The notes beneath the pieces are model-generated. The model did not search any database, was not told where the DNA came from, and saw only the letters and a program-made list of their open reading frames with translations. From Pistacia vera (lineage: Eukaryota; Streptophyta; Magnoliopsida; Sapindales; Anacardiaceae): a DNA stretch of 64,000 nt. The number at the start of each line of letters is the position of its first letter. The first letter of the stretch is position 1. The DNA is taken from NCBI RefSeq assembly GCF_008641045.1, contig NW_022196161.1, positions 1,886,584 to 1,950,583 of the forward strand, given 5' to 3'. Position numbers and translations under genes: made by a program. Below, in pieces: positions 45,200-56,972 of this stretch.

Positions 45200-47770
45200 G
45201 TGAGTTTGGAATTACTGATAATAAGGGCAAAGATGTTCAGTATTCCAAGCTCACGACACTTCGGAACCATTAAGCCTTTTGAGGTGATACATTCCAGATC
45301 GTACTACCTTAGCGATATGATATGGACCTTCCTAGTTAAGTCCCAATACCCCCGCACTTGGTTCTCTTGTGCCAAGAAGGACTTCTTTCAAAACTAGGTT
45401 GCCAACCCGAGAATCTCTTCTCCTAACTTTAGAGTCGAAGAATCTTTTTGCCCGCTACTGGTAGGAAGCTTGTTGTGGTGTTCTTCAACTAAGTCCAAGC
45501 TTGCACGTAAGAGTGCCTCATTGTTTGTTTCATTGAAAAAGTCCCTCCAAAGTGAACCAGTTCTTAATTCCACTAGAACCATAGCCTCACAGGCACACAC
45601 CAGCGAGAAGGGTGTTTCTGAAGTAGAGGTCTCGGAGTTGTTCTATATGCCCATAGAACTTCTAGGAGATCATCGGCCTAATTGCCCTTGGCTATGCCAA
45701 GCTTGGCCTTCAATGTGTGCTTAATAGTCTTGTTGACAACTTTAACCTAACCATTGGCTTGTGGTTTTTCTATTGAGGCAAATTTCTTATGAATCCTCAG
45801 CTCATCGCAAAACTGCTTGAATTCCTTGTTTTCGAACTGCTTCCCATTATCAGAGATGAGTGTATGAGGAATCTCATAGCGACACACTATATTCTTGAAG
45901 ACAAGGTCTTTGAGATTTTTTGTAGTGATCGCGGCCAAAGACTCTACTTCGACCCACTCAGTGAAATAATCCACTGCGTACTTGACGCCCCCTTTACCAG
46001 TTGGTTGATAAACCAATATTTGTCCTAGTATTTTGCTATTTTTTTTGTTGTTATTTGTGTTTTACCTTAAGAATATGTTACTTTGAGGTGGTTTTTACTA
46101 TTTTGAAGGTACATGAGCTTTTGGAATGCATTTGGAAGAAATCGTGCAAAATGGGTCGAGAATCGGAGTTGAAAAGAGGAAGAAAAATGCGAAGCAACTA
46201 GATGGCGCTGCAACATAGTTTTTCTGCACCACGGCGTGAAAAAAGTTATCTGGGCAAAAAGTTAATGAAGCGGCGTGCAGAATTCAGCGCCATGACATGA
46301 AAGAGTTTAAGGTTTGCGGGAAGATTTGGCGCCACGACGCGGATCGCGGAGAAAATAAAATTCTCAACTTTTCCAACTCCGACTTGAATTTGTACTTTCC
46401 CCAAAACAACCCTAGTAAAGAAAAACTATAAATAGGACATGTAATTTATTTTAGAAGAATTCTCTTTGACCTAATTTGAGAGTTTTATGTTTTTGAGAGT
46501 GTTGCTTTATTGAGAGAAATTGTGAGATCTCAAGAAGGGAGAGAAGGAAGAGGATAAATGACTTCAATTCCTAGGTGATTTATTTTCAGTTACATCTTAT
46601 TTTGCAATATGATTAGTTTTTCATTCATTGAGTTCATTGTTTTGAGTTTGATTATGAACAACTAAATTTATTATGGGAGTTTAGTTTAACTATCATGATT
46701 GTATTGGGTATTTGGTGATTTGTTTTATGAAGATTTTAGATTGTTTCTTGTTTAATTGTTCTTCATGATATTAATTATAATTTCTTGACTGGCCAACTAC
46801 TTTTTGTAATTAAACTTGAGAATTAGGGTTCTAGTGATCATCTTGCCTTAATTACGCTTTATTAAACAAGAGTTCAAATTGAATACATGATCATTGTTTT
46901 GATTTGGATGGTTGTGTGATTTCCTTGTGCAGATTACAGTTAATTAGTTAACAACTTGATCATAGAAGTTAATTAGTTAATTATAAATGGATAATAAACA
47001 TGGTCATTGGAATTCTATATGGTTTAGAGGAAAAATCAACAATCTGAATTTAGGGTTTAATTGTTTTATTTGCCAAATATCCCAATACACGATTGAGAAG
47101 TTAGCTAAATCCCCACTATCACTCTCATTGGTTTAATTAACATTCAACAGATTGCGTTCGTTAGTTTTTGTTAATTTATAGTTTTATTTTAGATTAATTT
47201 CATCCAACTTTTAGTTAGAGTGTTTAGGATTTTATTAAATGTTTAGTCTAGTTGTTAAAGAAAATAAATTAAGAATTTAGACCACTAGAATTCCGCGAGA
47301 GATCGACCTTGGGAGTAAACTTATCGCTAGCTATTAGTGATTCCTACGCTTACGAGTATTAAATTTGCACATCATTGACATGGGACCGATGACATCAATT
47401 CCCCACATAAAGAATGGCCAAGGATTGGTCATTGTCGTTAGCTTATGGGAAAGAGCTCGCGGGATGTTCATAAACCTCTGGCACTTATCACACTTCTTTA
47501 CAAAGTTGAAGGTATCCTCATGAAGTAGGGGGCAATAATATCCCTGGCGGACAATTTTATTGGCAAGCTATCATGCAGCAGTGTGATTACCACAGATCCC
47601 TTCATGTACCTCTCTCATGATGTAGTTTGCTTCATCATCAGTTACACATCGGAAGAGGGGTGCTAAACCTTTGCTTATACAGCTGATCCCCGATAAGTGT
47701 GTAACGAGCAGCTCTAGTTCGCAGAAGTCTTGTCTTAGTTTTACTACTAGGTAGAGTCCCATCTCGGAGA
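45200..47770 (-). pseudogene. Integrase of gypsy element 2, split by a solo LTR
   Basis: From right to left: 47571-47660 carries the zinc-binding region (IMREVHEGICGNHTAA). 47375-47450 carries the first catalytic Asp (GIDVIGPMSM). After the inserted LTR, 45747-46005 carries GKGGVKYAVDYFTEWVEVES and the second Asp (HTLISDNGKQFENKEF). 45200-45740 is the C-terminal part (GSLWRDFFNETNNEALLRAS). Where the third catalytic residue, Glu, is expected after QANG, the codon is Lys after a stop. The host reading frame resumes across the insertion, so integrase was once continuous. Confidence 0.85.
46006..47374 (+). mobile_element. Solo LTR of a different retrotransposon family
   Basis: Starts TGATAAACCAATATTTG and ends AAATTTGCACATCA, with a TATA-like 'ctataaataggacatg' near 46427, and interrupts integrase cleanly. 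The five flanking bases are TTGGT on the left and TTGAC on the right, an imperfect duplication. There is no internal coding region or second LTR, so it is a solo LTR left by recombination. The ending style resembles gypsy families of the Athila/Tat group; I could not assign it further. Confidence 0.8.
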
Positions 47771-47779
47771 TACTTAATG

Positions 47780-48500
47780 ATCAGAGTCATCCAAAAAGTA
47801 GATTCAGTTTCAACTATGGTCTGCTAAGGTGAGCTGATACTGGGAACCTCGATGTACCAAACTGGAATACTGTCCAAAGCATTAGAATCCAGCGATGAGG
47901 CTATTTTTGCCAAAGCATCTGCAACAGAGTTACTGTCTCTCGGGATTCGCTTGATCGTATAATGCTTGAAAGGCTCGAGTGTGGCCTTGGCTTTCTTTAG
48001 ATAGCTTATCATGTTCTCTTCTTTGACTTGATATTCTCCCAAAATCTAATTGACAACCAGTTGGGAGTCGCTATTGATGTCGATTGCATCTGACCCCCAT
48101 TTCTCTTGCTAGTCATAGACCAGTAAGTAGTGCTTCATATTCAGCCTCATTATTCGCAGCTTTGAACCCAAACCTAAGGAATCCATGATGCGGGTCCCTT
48201 CGAGTCTGAGGAGCAGAAGACCAGCTCCAGCTTTTCTTCTATTCGAAGACCTATCAATATAGAGGCTCTAAGTTGATAAGTTCCAAAAAGTTTCTTAGAC
48301 AACTCCGCTGGCTGACTGTTCGGGTTCCTGATTTGGCTAGTAAGAGAACTCCGGAATAAAATTAGCAATAGTCTGCACTTTGATTGTTGTCTTTGGTCTA
48401 CAATGCAAATCAAACTGACTCTATTTCATAGCCCATTTGAGAAACTTACCCGAAGCCTCCGGCTTCTGAAGAACTTGTCTGAGTGGATAGTTGGTCAAAA
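47780..48500 (-). pseudogene. RNase H region of gypsy element 2
   Basis: The clearest open piece, 47824-48042, reads ISYLKKAKATLEPFKHYTIK, then RIPRDSNSVADALAKIAS, the C-terminal pattern of a retroelement ribonuclease H domain (DSN..ADALAK). Upstream parts to about 48500 follow in other frames and join the end of reverse transcriptase. RNase H removes the RNA strand during reverse transcription. Frames are broken. Confidence 0.75.
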
Positions 48501-49600
48501 CATGGATGGTGTGAGCATAGAAATAAGGTCACAGCTTCCTGGAAGTGATTAGCAAGGCATAAGCCAATTGTTCCATCTTTGGATACCACGTCTCGGCATC
48601 CAGTAGTCACTTACTTGTATAATATACTAGCCATTGAACTCTGTCTTCTTCCTGAATGAGAGTTGTGCTGACTGCATACTGAGAGACAGACAGGTAAAGA
48701 AATAAAATTTCCTTGGGAAGAGGCTTGGACAAAAGAGGTGACTTTTCGAGATGCTTTTTTATACTCTAGAAGGCTTGCTTACATTCCGAAGTCCATTCAA
48801 ACTTCTTGTTGACCCTAAGTATATCAAAGAACGGCAAGCAACGATCTGTTGCTCTTGATATGAAGCGACTGAGAACCGCTATTCTCCCATTCAAGTTATG
48901 AACTTGCTTTCGATTGGCGGGACTTATCATATCTAGGAGAGCTTGGATCTTTTCGGGATTGATTTCAATTCCTCGATGGTTAACCATCTACCCTAGGAAT
49001 TTTCCTGCGGATACTCCAAATGAACACTTAAGAGGATTAAGCTTCATTCTATATCTTTGGGGTACATCGAACATCTCTGTGAGATTGGCTATGTGATCTA
49101 AAGCAACATGCGACTTGACAAGCATGTCATCAACATAGACTTTCATTGATTTTTCGATCTGTTCAGAAAACATACAGTTAATCAGAAGTTGGTAGGTTGC
49201 CCTAGCATTTTTCAAACCGAAGGGCATGACCTTATAACAATACAATCATCAATCTGTAATGAATGAGGTATGCTCTTTGTCAAACGTGTACATCAGGATC
49301 TAATTGTACCCCGAGTAGGAATCCATGAAGCTTAATAGCTCATGTCCAAAGGTGGCGTCGACAAGCTGATCGATTCTGGGTAGAGGGAAACTGTCGTTCG
49401 GATAGACTTTGTTGAGATAAGAGAAATCAACACAAGTTCACCACTTGCCATTGGGTTTCTTCACCAAAATAGGATTGACGACCCGACTCGAGTAATGAGT
49501 CTCTCGAATGAACCCATTTGAAAGGAGCTTATCCACCTCAACTTAAGAGTAGCATAACGCTCTAGGTCCATGGCTCTTCTCTTTTGGCACTGGCTTGATC
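48501..49600 (-). pseudogene. Reverse transcriptase of gypsy element 2
   Basis: 49245-48988 reads YKVMPFGLKNARATYQLLIN, then MKVYVDDMLVKS (YVDD catalytic motif at about 49126-49137), then LNPLKCSFGVSAGKFLG. 48987-48766 continues GIEINPEKIQALLDM and CLPFFDILRVNKKFEWTSEC, the connection to RNase H. The fingers part with the first Asp lies upstream to about 49600 in other frames. A stop separates the palm from the preceding region. The catalytic motif is intact, but no frame covers the enzyme. Confidence 0.88.
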
Positions 49601-49959
49601 AGACTGTCGATGTTAAGTGTATGACATATTACATTCGGACTAATCTAGACCATGTCAGTATGAGTCCATGCAAAAACATCAATATTCTATTTGAGGAAAC
49701 TCGTTAGGTTGGCAATGAGCTTGGGGATAAGATTGCTTCTGATCCTCAACACCCGAGTTGATTCATTCTGGTCGATCGATACCTCGGATAGAGTCTCAAC
49801 AGGTTCACTATAGGAATACTCTTCCTGAACATAAGGATCTATGTTGTCTTCCACTAGACTCGGCTATAGTTCAATCCTACTGATCGTCATACCTTGTTCG
49901 GGAATGCCCACTGGCCTCCCTTTCCCTTTGCATGCCATCTACACTGCTCTTACATAGCA

Positions 49960-50460
49960 GTCACGGGATTCACTCTAAGATCCTTTAACTTTCCCACATC
50001 TCGTCGGTATGGAAAATTTCATATTCAGATGATAGATGGAGGTGATGGCTTTGAAATTCCATAGTAGAGGTTGTCCCAAAATGCCGTTAAAAGCGGACGG
50101 ACAGTTTACTACTAAAAACCCTGTCATTTTGGTTACCTCGTGGGTATCATCCAAAGTGATAGGAAGTACAATCGTTCCCTTGGGAATCAGATGATCCCTA
50201 ATAAAACCATATAGAAGGATAAAGACATGCTTTAGATCTGCCTCGTCTAGTTGCATTTCCTCAAAAGCTCACTGAAATAGGATATTCACAGCGCTACCAT
50301 TGTCCACTAGCATCCCGTGGACTTCGCATCGACGTATTTCAGGCATGATAACGAATGCATCCTCATGGGGGTGATGCAATCGCACTGTGTCTTTCTCTGA
50401 GAAGGTAATCTCTTCTTCTCTGCACACTTGAGCAGGTCGCGATGCCGTGCTCATCACACT
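49960..50460 (-). pseudogene. Aspartic protease region of gypsy element 2
   Basis: Two open pieces. 50457-50269 ends in CEVHGMLVDNGSAVNILF, holding the retroelement protease motif (DNGS in place of the usual DTGS/DSGS). 50256-49975 carries LPITLDDTHEVTKMTGFLVV and AFNGILGQPLLW, the second half of the domain. The pieces are in different frames. Confidence 0.82.
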
Positions 50461-50599
50461 TATAGGGCCATGACGAGCTTCCCGAGCATACCTTTCTTGA
50501 GCACGTCAAGAATTCCCTATGAGATGTGGTCCTCCAAATATGATCCCAACAAGGTGGAGACCTTTGTGACCACAACGCTTCTTTCCCTCGTCCCTTTGA

Positions 50600-52110
50600 T
50601 CCTTCTCCTGAAAGGGAGTTAGACCATCAACATACTCCTTGAAGTCCCCTTTTTTAATGAGGTCTTCAATTGTCTGCTTGAGAGCTTGTCATTCATTGGT
50701 ATGGTGCCCATTATCCCAATGATAATGACAATATTTCTTGTTGTTCCTTGCCACAGGGGGATTATTCATGGGCTCTGGCTCTCCGAGCAGACTATCTTCT
50801 TCTAATTTGTCCAGAATAGCTGATACTAATGCATTCAATAGAGTATACTGATTCTTGTCGCGATCGCGACGAGGAACTTGAGCATAAGATTTCTTGGGCT
50901 CAAATTGTTGTTTCTTTCCTTTTCGCTGATTGTCATTGACCCATCTGCGATCAACTCTCCTACTATTCTCCCCCCAGCCTTTTTTTTCCTAGCTAGGGGC
51001 ATTGGTCGAAGGATCGGGGTCGTGGCGATTTAGAGCAGCCATGGATTTCTTGATTCAAAGGTACTTCTCAGCAAGATTGTAGAAGTGGGTGAGGAAATGT
51101 CATCCTTAGATTACAGCTTTTTCCACAGGTCAGTTTGCAGACGAACACCTACAATAATGAGAGTCCGAACTGACTCCTCGAGTGTATTAGCCACCTTATA
51201 CAACTTCCTATGGAACCTGTCAATATAGGACTGGAGAGACTCATTCCTCTCCTGCCGTATGTTGCTCAAATGGCTCAACGGCATTGAGAACTTCCTATTA
51301 GCCTAGAAGTGTCTCAAGAATAACGAACTCATTTGTTGCCACGAGTTGATAGATCCTAACGGGAGCGATCTAAACCAGTGCTTGGCATGGGCAGTTAGAG
51401 TCACCGCCAAATAGCGATATTTGGCCAAGCTGGAAACTTGGTAAAGCTCCATGAGGTCGTTAAACTCATAGAGGTGATTCTGCGGATTAGAATTCCTATC
51501 GAATGCTCACATATCGGTCATTCTAAATCTTGAAGGGAGAGGAGCAGCTAATACTGTTGGAGAAAAAGGAGACGCTTCAGCGGCTTGCCTGCTTATTCTA
51601 CTGAGCTCTAAGTTGTTCTAGAGCTTGTTGTAGCTCCTCAATATGAGGAAGCGAAGCTACCTGGGGATCGCTTTCTGCAACGTGGGTTCAACCCTCACGA
51701 TTACGGTTGAGGAAAAACCGTAGATTAGACTCTTCCTCACCTCGGCCAAGGCTTTCGACATGCCTTGACACATGCTGATTAGAGCCATGTGCAAGTACTG
51801 AATAGCCAGGGGAGCTACCGACCTCCACGGTGGTCAGAACCGACCCGTGTATGGTGGGCATTTCCCTCGCGGTGATGGTCGGGACCATCATGTTGGTGAT
51901 AAAGGGTATCTCCCTACCATGCACTCTTACGGGGATGCCCATGCGATGTGCCGTGGGACGGCTCATGATGCAATATATTGCCAAGTCGTAAAGCCACAGG
52001 TATTCTACCTGTTTCACGACCATCATTTGTTGCTCCCTTGGAGCCCTTTGGCCAATTATCTGCCACATGTTTTCCCTTGTCTTTACACATTGTAGTGCAT
52101 GCGACATGAG
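50600..52110 (-). pseudogene. gag of gypsy element 2
   Basis: The gag core is readable at about 51105-51550: NDLMELYQVSSLAKYRYLAV, HAKHWFRSLPLGSINSW, PLSHLSNIRQERNESLQSYI. Its C-terminal part at about 50600-50760 reads KYCHYHWDNGHHTNE, then LIKKGDFKEYVDG. The N-terminal part includes the 139-codon ORF at 51688-52107. It matches the gag of element 1 motif by motif but with separate stops and frameshifts. Confidence 0.82.
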
Positions 52111-52470
52111 CTTTTACCCATTTTCACGCTTTAGCGAGACCTACAGGCGTCTTTGGCGGTGGCATCGCTTTATCAAAATCGGGCAATACGACTTGATCTA
52201 AACGGTCTAGCCTTCGGCTAACCGTTTAGAGAGTATTGTTGAACCTTTCCTAGTAACTTCTGACAGCTGGATCAAGCTGTGAGCTCGAGGGAAAATCTGT
52301 CGCGGTATTCTGCAGAATAGGAGGTACTTCAGAAGAATTATCATCTTGTACATGGGGGATCTCCTCGGGGTTGAGGCTAGTTTGCTCGGTTTCAAAACCA
52401 CGAGCCATTCGTTAGCAAGTAGAGTTGATTGATCAGAGATTCTTGATGAAGAGTGGATACTAAATTGCGC

Positions 52471-52489
52471 CCTTCCTCTAGCGCCAAAT
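52471..52489 (-). other. Primer-binding site of gypsy element 2
   Basis: Directly after the 5' LTR the minus strand reads 'atttggcgctagaggaagg', a common form of the primer-binding site in plant gypsy elements. I did not assign the tRNA. Confidence 0.65.
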
Positions 52490-53727
52490 TGTTGATGCTT
52501 GATTTTGACACCAACGATTCGTACGTGTAAAGTGCTAAGTTGACTTATAAATTACACGTGAATGAATAATGCAATGAAGTAAATGGAAGATGATTTTTGA
52601 AGTGGTTTGGGTGCTTAAAGCGAATCCTACGTCCACTATTCTTTTATATATATATATGAGGTTACAGGAGGTCGCGTATAGCGAATAGCGAGCAGAGGTA
52701 CAAATGACTGATTATTCAAAGAGAATATCGAGTCAGTCTCTTTCTTGCAAGTTATCTATATTTTGAGAATAAAATGTTACAATCAGAATGCGGGTTTTTT
52801 TTTTTTTTTTTTTTTATCAAAATCCCGAAAATGAGAGGGAGAGCCCTCTATTTATAGTAGAAGATTTAAGGGTAATGATTACAAATCTACAAGTGGGCAG
52901 GTGTTAGAGGTGGGCAAGGGACCGGTCCCTTGCGGGCCCAGGCCTAGGCCCGTTTGGGACTGGTCCTAAATGGGATCAGTCACTCATGGGCCTAGGACCG
53001 GTCCCAGGCCCATGAGAAAAACCAGGACCCGGACCAGGCCCTAGGCCTGGTCGGGACTGGTCCCATGGGCCCAGGACCGGTCCCATGGGCTTGGATAATT
53101 TCATTTTTCCCCCTCAATTTTTTTTTATATTTTGGGGGCAAAATAAAATTTTATAGGGGGTTTTTAGTATTTTTTAGGGGTAAAATTTATAAATGTTATA
53201 AATTTTTTAGACCTGGAAGATTTCTTTTTTATAAATTTTGTAAAATTTTATTTTAGCCCTCGTAATTTATATTTATTTTAAAATTAACAGGAGGTTTTAT
53301 GTAATTTGGCAGGGGACTATATTGCAAAAATACAAAAAAATTTGGGCCCAGGCCTGGGCCCGGGCCTTGGAGGAGGGCCCAGTGGATAGTTCCGGTCCTC
53401 TCAAGGACCGGTCCTAGGACCGGGTTTTGGAGCTGGGCTTTTGGGCCCGGTCCCAAATGCCCAGCTCTAGCAGGTGTAGTACAATCCCTACCGCACTCCC
53501 TATTGGCTGATTACATAGGAGATATCCTCAAATTGCGTAAGGCTTGGACATGTGGGCGACTCTCATCCACTCATAGATAAAACCTGAGTCTGCCAAGTTG
53601 TTGACAACCATACTCTTTTTGTCTTTGGACGATGTGGCAGCTCTTGGATGATACAAAGCCTTCCTGAACTTTGATTGACACTTGCTAATGTAAGCTTGCG
53701 TCAGCTCTGATTTTTTTAGGCATAACA
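52490..53727 (-). repeat. 5' LTR of gypsy element 2, enlarged by a MITE
   Basis: Same ends as the LTR at 40768-41415. After removing the 565-base MITE and its 8-base duplication the length is 665, close to 648. Visible substitutions occur every 10-15 bases, so the insertion is old. A poly-T run near 52794-52815 is longer here than in the other LTR. Confidence 0.93.
52905..53469. mobile_element. hAT-type MITE inside an LTR, perfect 8-bp target duplication
   Basis: Ends TAGAGGTGGGCA and, as reverse complement, TAGAGCTGGGCA. Both sides carry GCAGGTGT (52897-52904 and 53470-53477). The other LTR of the same element has GCAGGTGT once, uninterrupted, which proves the insertion. The GC-rich arms are full of 'ggaccggtcc' and 'gggccca' palindromes around an AT-rich centre. 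There is no transposase. Confidence 0.95.
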
Positions 53728-53732
53728 ATTAT

Positions 53733-54708
53733 TAAGCTATGGACTCTAATGAATAACGGTGATAATGGGTACTCAATATAAATATGAGGTTTTTTTTTCT
53801 TTCTTTTTTTATATATATCTATATAAATCCTTATATTATATAATGAATTAACGGTCCAATAATCGGACAAAGCAAATCAAATAAGGCACCGTAGTAATGT
53901 AAATGGAGCAACAATAGTAAATGAAAAAAGAGAGAAGACGACAGAGATTTTGTTAAGTGAATGAAAAAATCTAGAATATAACAAGGATACCACCACATCA
54001 CCCATACCACCCATCAATGTATTCACACCATCTATGAAAATTTTCTTTCTACTAAATCTTTACTGTCTATGTGGCAACAATGTATTAATCGGTGGTACGG
54101 GTGATGTGGTACCATAGATATTCTGTTAATGAATTGAGAGGATTAGGATCGTATTTCTTTTACTTATTCATTATGCAGCATACATGAATACATAATCCTT
54201 AATTCTTTATTGATATTTCCAAATAATTAATCCCCTGTATTTTCGTAACTACTCACAAAATATATATATAAACCTCTTGTTTCAATTCAAATACGGGATG
54301 AATAAGTAATTTTATAAAATTCTTATACATTTTTTTTTCTCCCTTTTATCGATTCTCTTTATAATGACCCATTTCCATCACTCAAACCAAATTATGAATA
54401 AGTGCACTTTCTTCGGAACCTGATGATATTCCAAAACCTAAAATTGGTTCTCTTAATGCAAATAACTTTTGATTACTTTAATGGACTAACCGCATTCAAT
54501 TTGATAAGTACATGCAGATTGGATTGAAGCAGTTATATTACTAAAATCATTAAAAAAAAAAAAACTTTAAAAAAACTTGTCTGTCGTGAGCATGAACTTG
54601 CTCAGAACAAAGAAAATTCAATCGTTTGATTTAGTATTCCAAAAAAGAGAAACAACCCTGCAGGTATTAGACATCATTTTAATATTGTTTATAAACAAAA
54701 CATCAAAC
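53733..54708. other. AT-rich spacer; 3' flank of the uclacyanin-like gene
   Basis: Short AT-rich stretches such as 'atatatatctatata' near 53810. I see no gene; the right end is probably the 3'UTR of the gene at 54709. Confidence 0.45.
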
Positions 54709-55343
54709 TTACACTACCCACAAAATAGTAGCCATAAAACCCAGAAAAACTACTAAAAGAGAACCCCTTCCACCATAAGAAAACTCAGACGAATTGGAAA
54801 TAACAGATGGAGGATTGTTGCTCTTTGAAGAAGACCGTGGAAGATTAGACTCCGGCTGCGCTTGAGGCGAAACAATTGATGAAGATGCATCGCCCACCAC
54901 ATTCACTTGAAGCTTCATTCCCCCCAAGCAATATAACTTGTTGCCACTAATAAAGTACCTCTCGCCTGGCTGTGTCAACGGAACCGTCGTGTTTCCATTT
55001 GAAAATGTATTCAGAGCATCGCTTGTGTTGCATGCTTTAAAGCTTTTTCGTTTCACTTCACTCACGCTGTTGGATGATGAGTATTGGAACACTACAAAAA
55101 CCAAATAAACACATAAATTTTAACCCTTCTTCATTATTGCGATTAAAATCTTTATATTTTATTAGAGAAGCAGGTAGACTTACTGAGTGAATCGCCAACT
55201 TTAAATACTTTGTCCTGTGCCCATGAATCGAGGTCGGAGCTGATGTCCCAGCCTGAGCTATCTCCCACCACATAGGTCGTCGCATTGGTTGTTAATGCGA
55301 TGCTAAGAGTGACAAGAAGATAAACCAGAAGAAGCTTAGCCAT
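54709..55343 (-). CDS. Uclacyanin-like phytocyanin, copper ligands replaced
   Basis: Exons 55184-55343 and 54709-55091 on the minus strand, joined by a 92-base GT-AG intron, give 180 residues. Residues 1-21 are a signal peptide (MAKLLLVYLLVTLSIALTTN). The phytocyanin domain follows (YVVGDSSGWDIS, FKVGDSL, SVSEVKRKSFKACNTSDALN, YFISGNKLYCLGGMKLQVNV). Then comes a Ser/Pro-rich spacer and a hydrophobic C-terminus (LLVVFLGFMATILWVV) typical of a GPI-anchor signal. The closest type is uclacyanin, where the blue-copper ligands are His, Cys and His. Here the corresponding residues appear to be Asn (SSNSV), Ser (FISG) and Tyr (KLYC). The two structural cysteines remain. Copper binding is therefore unlikely, as in early-nodulin-like proteins. 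Expected location: outer face of the plasma membrane. Confidence 0.88.
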
Positions 55344-56964
55344 GTTAATGAGAGATTGATGAATGAATTATTATGATTATGAGAGGAAGAAGTTGGTCTC
55401 CTATAATATATATATGTGAGGGGTCTTATAATTTAGATGACCTAACTTAAAATCTGTAAATTACTTGTGCTTGTGATACATCCATTGTCTAATTAATTAA
55501 AGATTGAGTGGAAGACTAAGGTTAAGATACCCTATCTACCCTTAGCATTAAAGAGATGAATGATTTCGTCAAAATACTTTGGAAATTATGGCCGTAATTT
55601 TAAAAATAGTTTAATAAATGAAACATTTTTGATGAAAATTATCATTGTCATTTAGATATTTAAATGTGTGTTTAAGGTAAGTTTTTGTTGTTGGGGAACT
55701 ATTGCCTTAATAAAGCGGGTTATTATTTTTCCAATTTTTTTCTTCTTCAGAGCGGTTAACTTGTAAAAGGGGTTTTCTCTTCAAACTCTAAGATAAGTTT
55801 TTCTTCGATTCTAAAAGTAAAAGATGATCATGTTTGTAATAAAATTTGGATAATTATTTTCTTTTCTTGAAGGATTTTACAGTTTGATTTCTTCTCTTTT
55901 TTGCTATCACAAGGTCAGTCGGTCAATGGGTTTTGCTCAATATATCAACTAATGGACGAGTTTTAATTTAATTGTTTTATGGAGACTATATACAGTATGT
56001 TGGTAAGCTACCAATCTCCAGCTTTTCAGGTAAAATTTGGTCGTCCAAATGTAGGGAAAAAATGAAGCTAAATATATAGCCGGCTATCAACCTATTACAG
56101 GCAATATGCTTTAAATAACTACCCCAGATTTTATACTTGTTATAACTTCTCCCCATTTACAGTCAAATATTCAAGAGCAATTTGACTGAGTGGCTTACTA
56201 TATATTTTAACTCAAATTCCTTTCATCGTGTTAGCTGAAACTTTCTTTATCATTTTTTTTAGTTAATTGTTATTATCATTCGATAAACTCCAATAATTTT
56301 TTTTTTTAAATTAATATAAAAGTACATGCTCTGATTGAAGATTTAATTTTTTGTCAATGACCCCACCTTAGTTAATTATCTACATTGGATGATTCCATCT
56401 TTCTAACACAATTAAACTCAGAGGGAGGTTTCTACAGAATTAATAAAATATATGGAAAATTTTTAATCAATTTTGGAAGAAACTTACGAGTACGATATTG
56501 TTAGTATCAACCATATTTTGGCAAAAAATAAAATTGCTTTGAAATGAAAGTAATTTCGATCGTAATGTTGCTTGTAAAAGAGCACATGGTAATTGGCGAC
56601 GTCAACGAGAAGGTTTGAGATTGAAAGGTGTTTAACTCCCTCACCAAAAAAACTTCACCGTCACCCACTCCACCAACTTAATTAAGATAAGTCAATCTTC
56701 AATACCATGTTCAGGATGGTGGATCGCCAACCGCAGGATTATATACATGTATATTAATATCAAATCACTTATTCTGGAATATCATTGGCCTTATATGCAT
56801 CCCCTTTTTTGGTTTTTTAATAGTTTATGTGTTAATTGTCAGATTGAGACATTTTGACAAACATGGAAGATGACAAACCGAGGCTCAATCAAATAAGATA
56901 TGATATGGCATTCATAAATCATAATTCATTAGTCCAGGTAGGAGCGAGAGAGTGAGAAAATATG
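55344..56964. other. Promoter flank and AT-rich spacer
   Basis: Minus-strand 'atatatatattatagg' near 55401-55416 could be the TATA region of the uclacyanin-like gene, about 60 bases before its ATG. The remainder is AT-rich with no gene seen. Confidence 0.45.
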
Positions 56965-56972
56965 TTATCAAT

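Larger units (their letters stand above)
40768..53727 (-). mobile_element. Ty3/gypsy LTR retrotransposon 2, decayed, with nested insertions
   Basis: LTRs at 40768-41415 and 52490-53727 are flanked by ATTAT (40763-40767 and 53728-53732). gag-pol runs on the minus strand, so the right LTR is the 5' LTR. Order from right to left: primer-binding site, gag, protease, reverse transcriptase, RNase H, integrase. Then comes an antisense gene on the plus strand next to the 3' LTR. A solo LTR of another family (46006-47374) splits integrase, and a hAT-type MITE (52905-53469) sits in the 5' LTR. Many frameshifts and stops make it inactive. Layout with an antisense extra gene fits the Tat lineage (inference). 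Confidence 0.95.
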
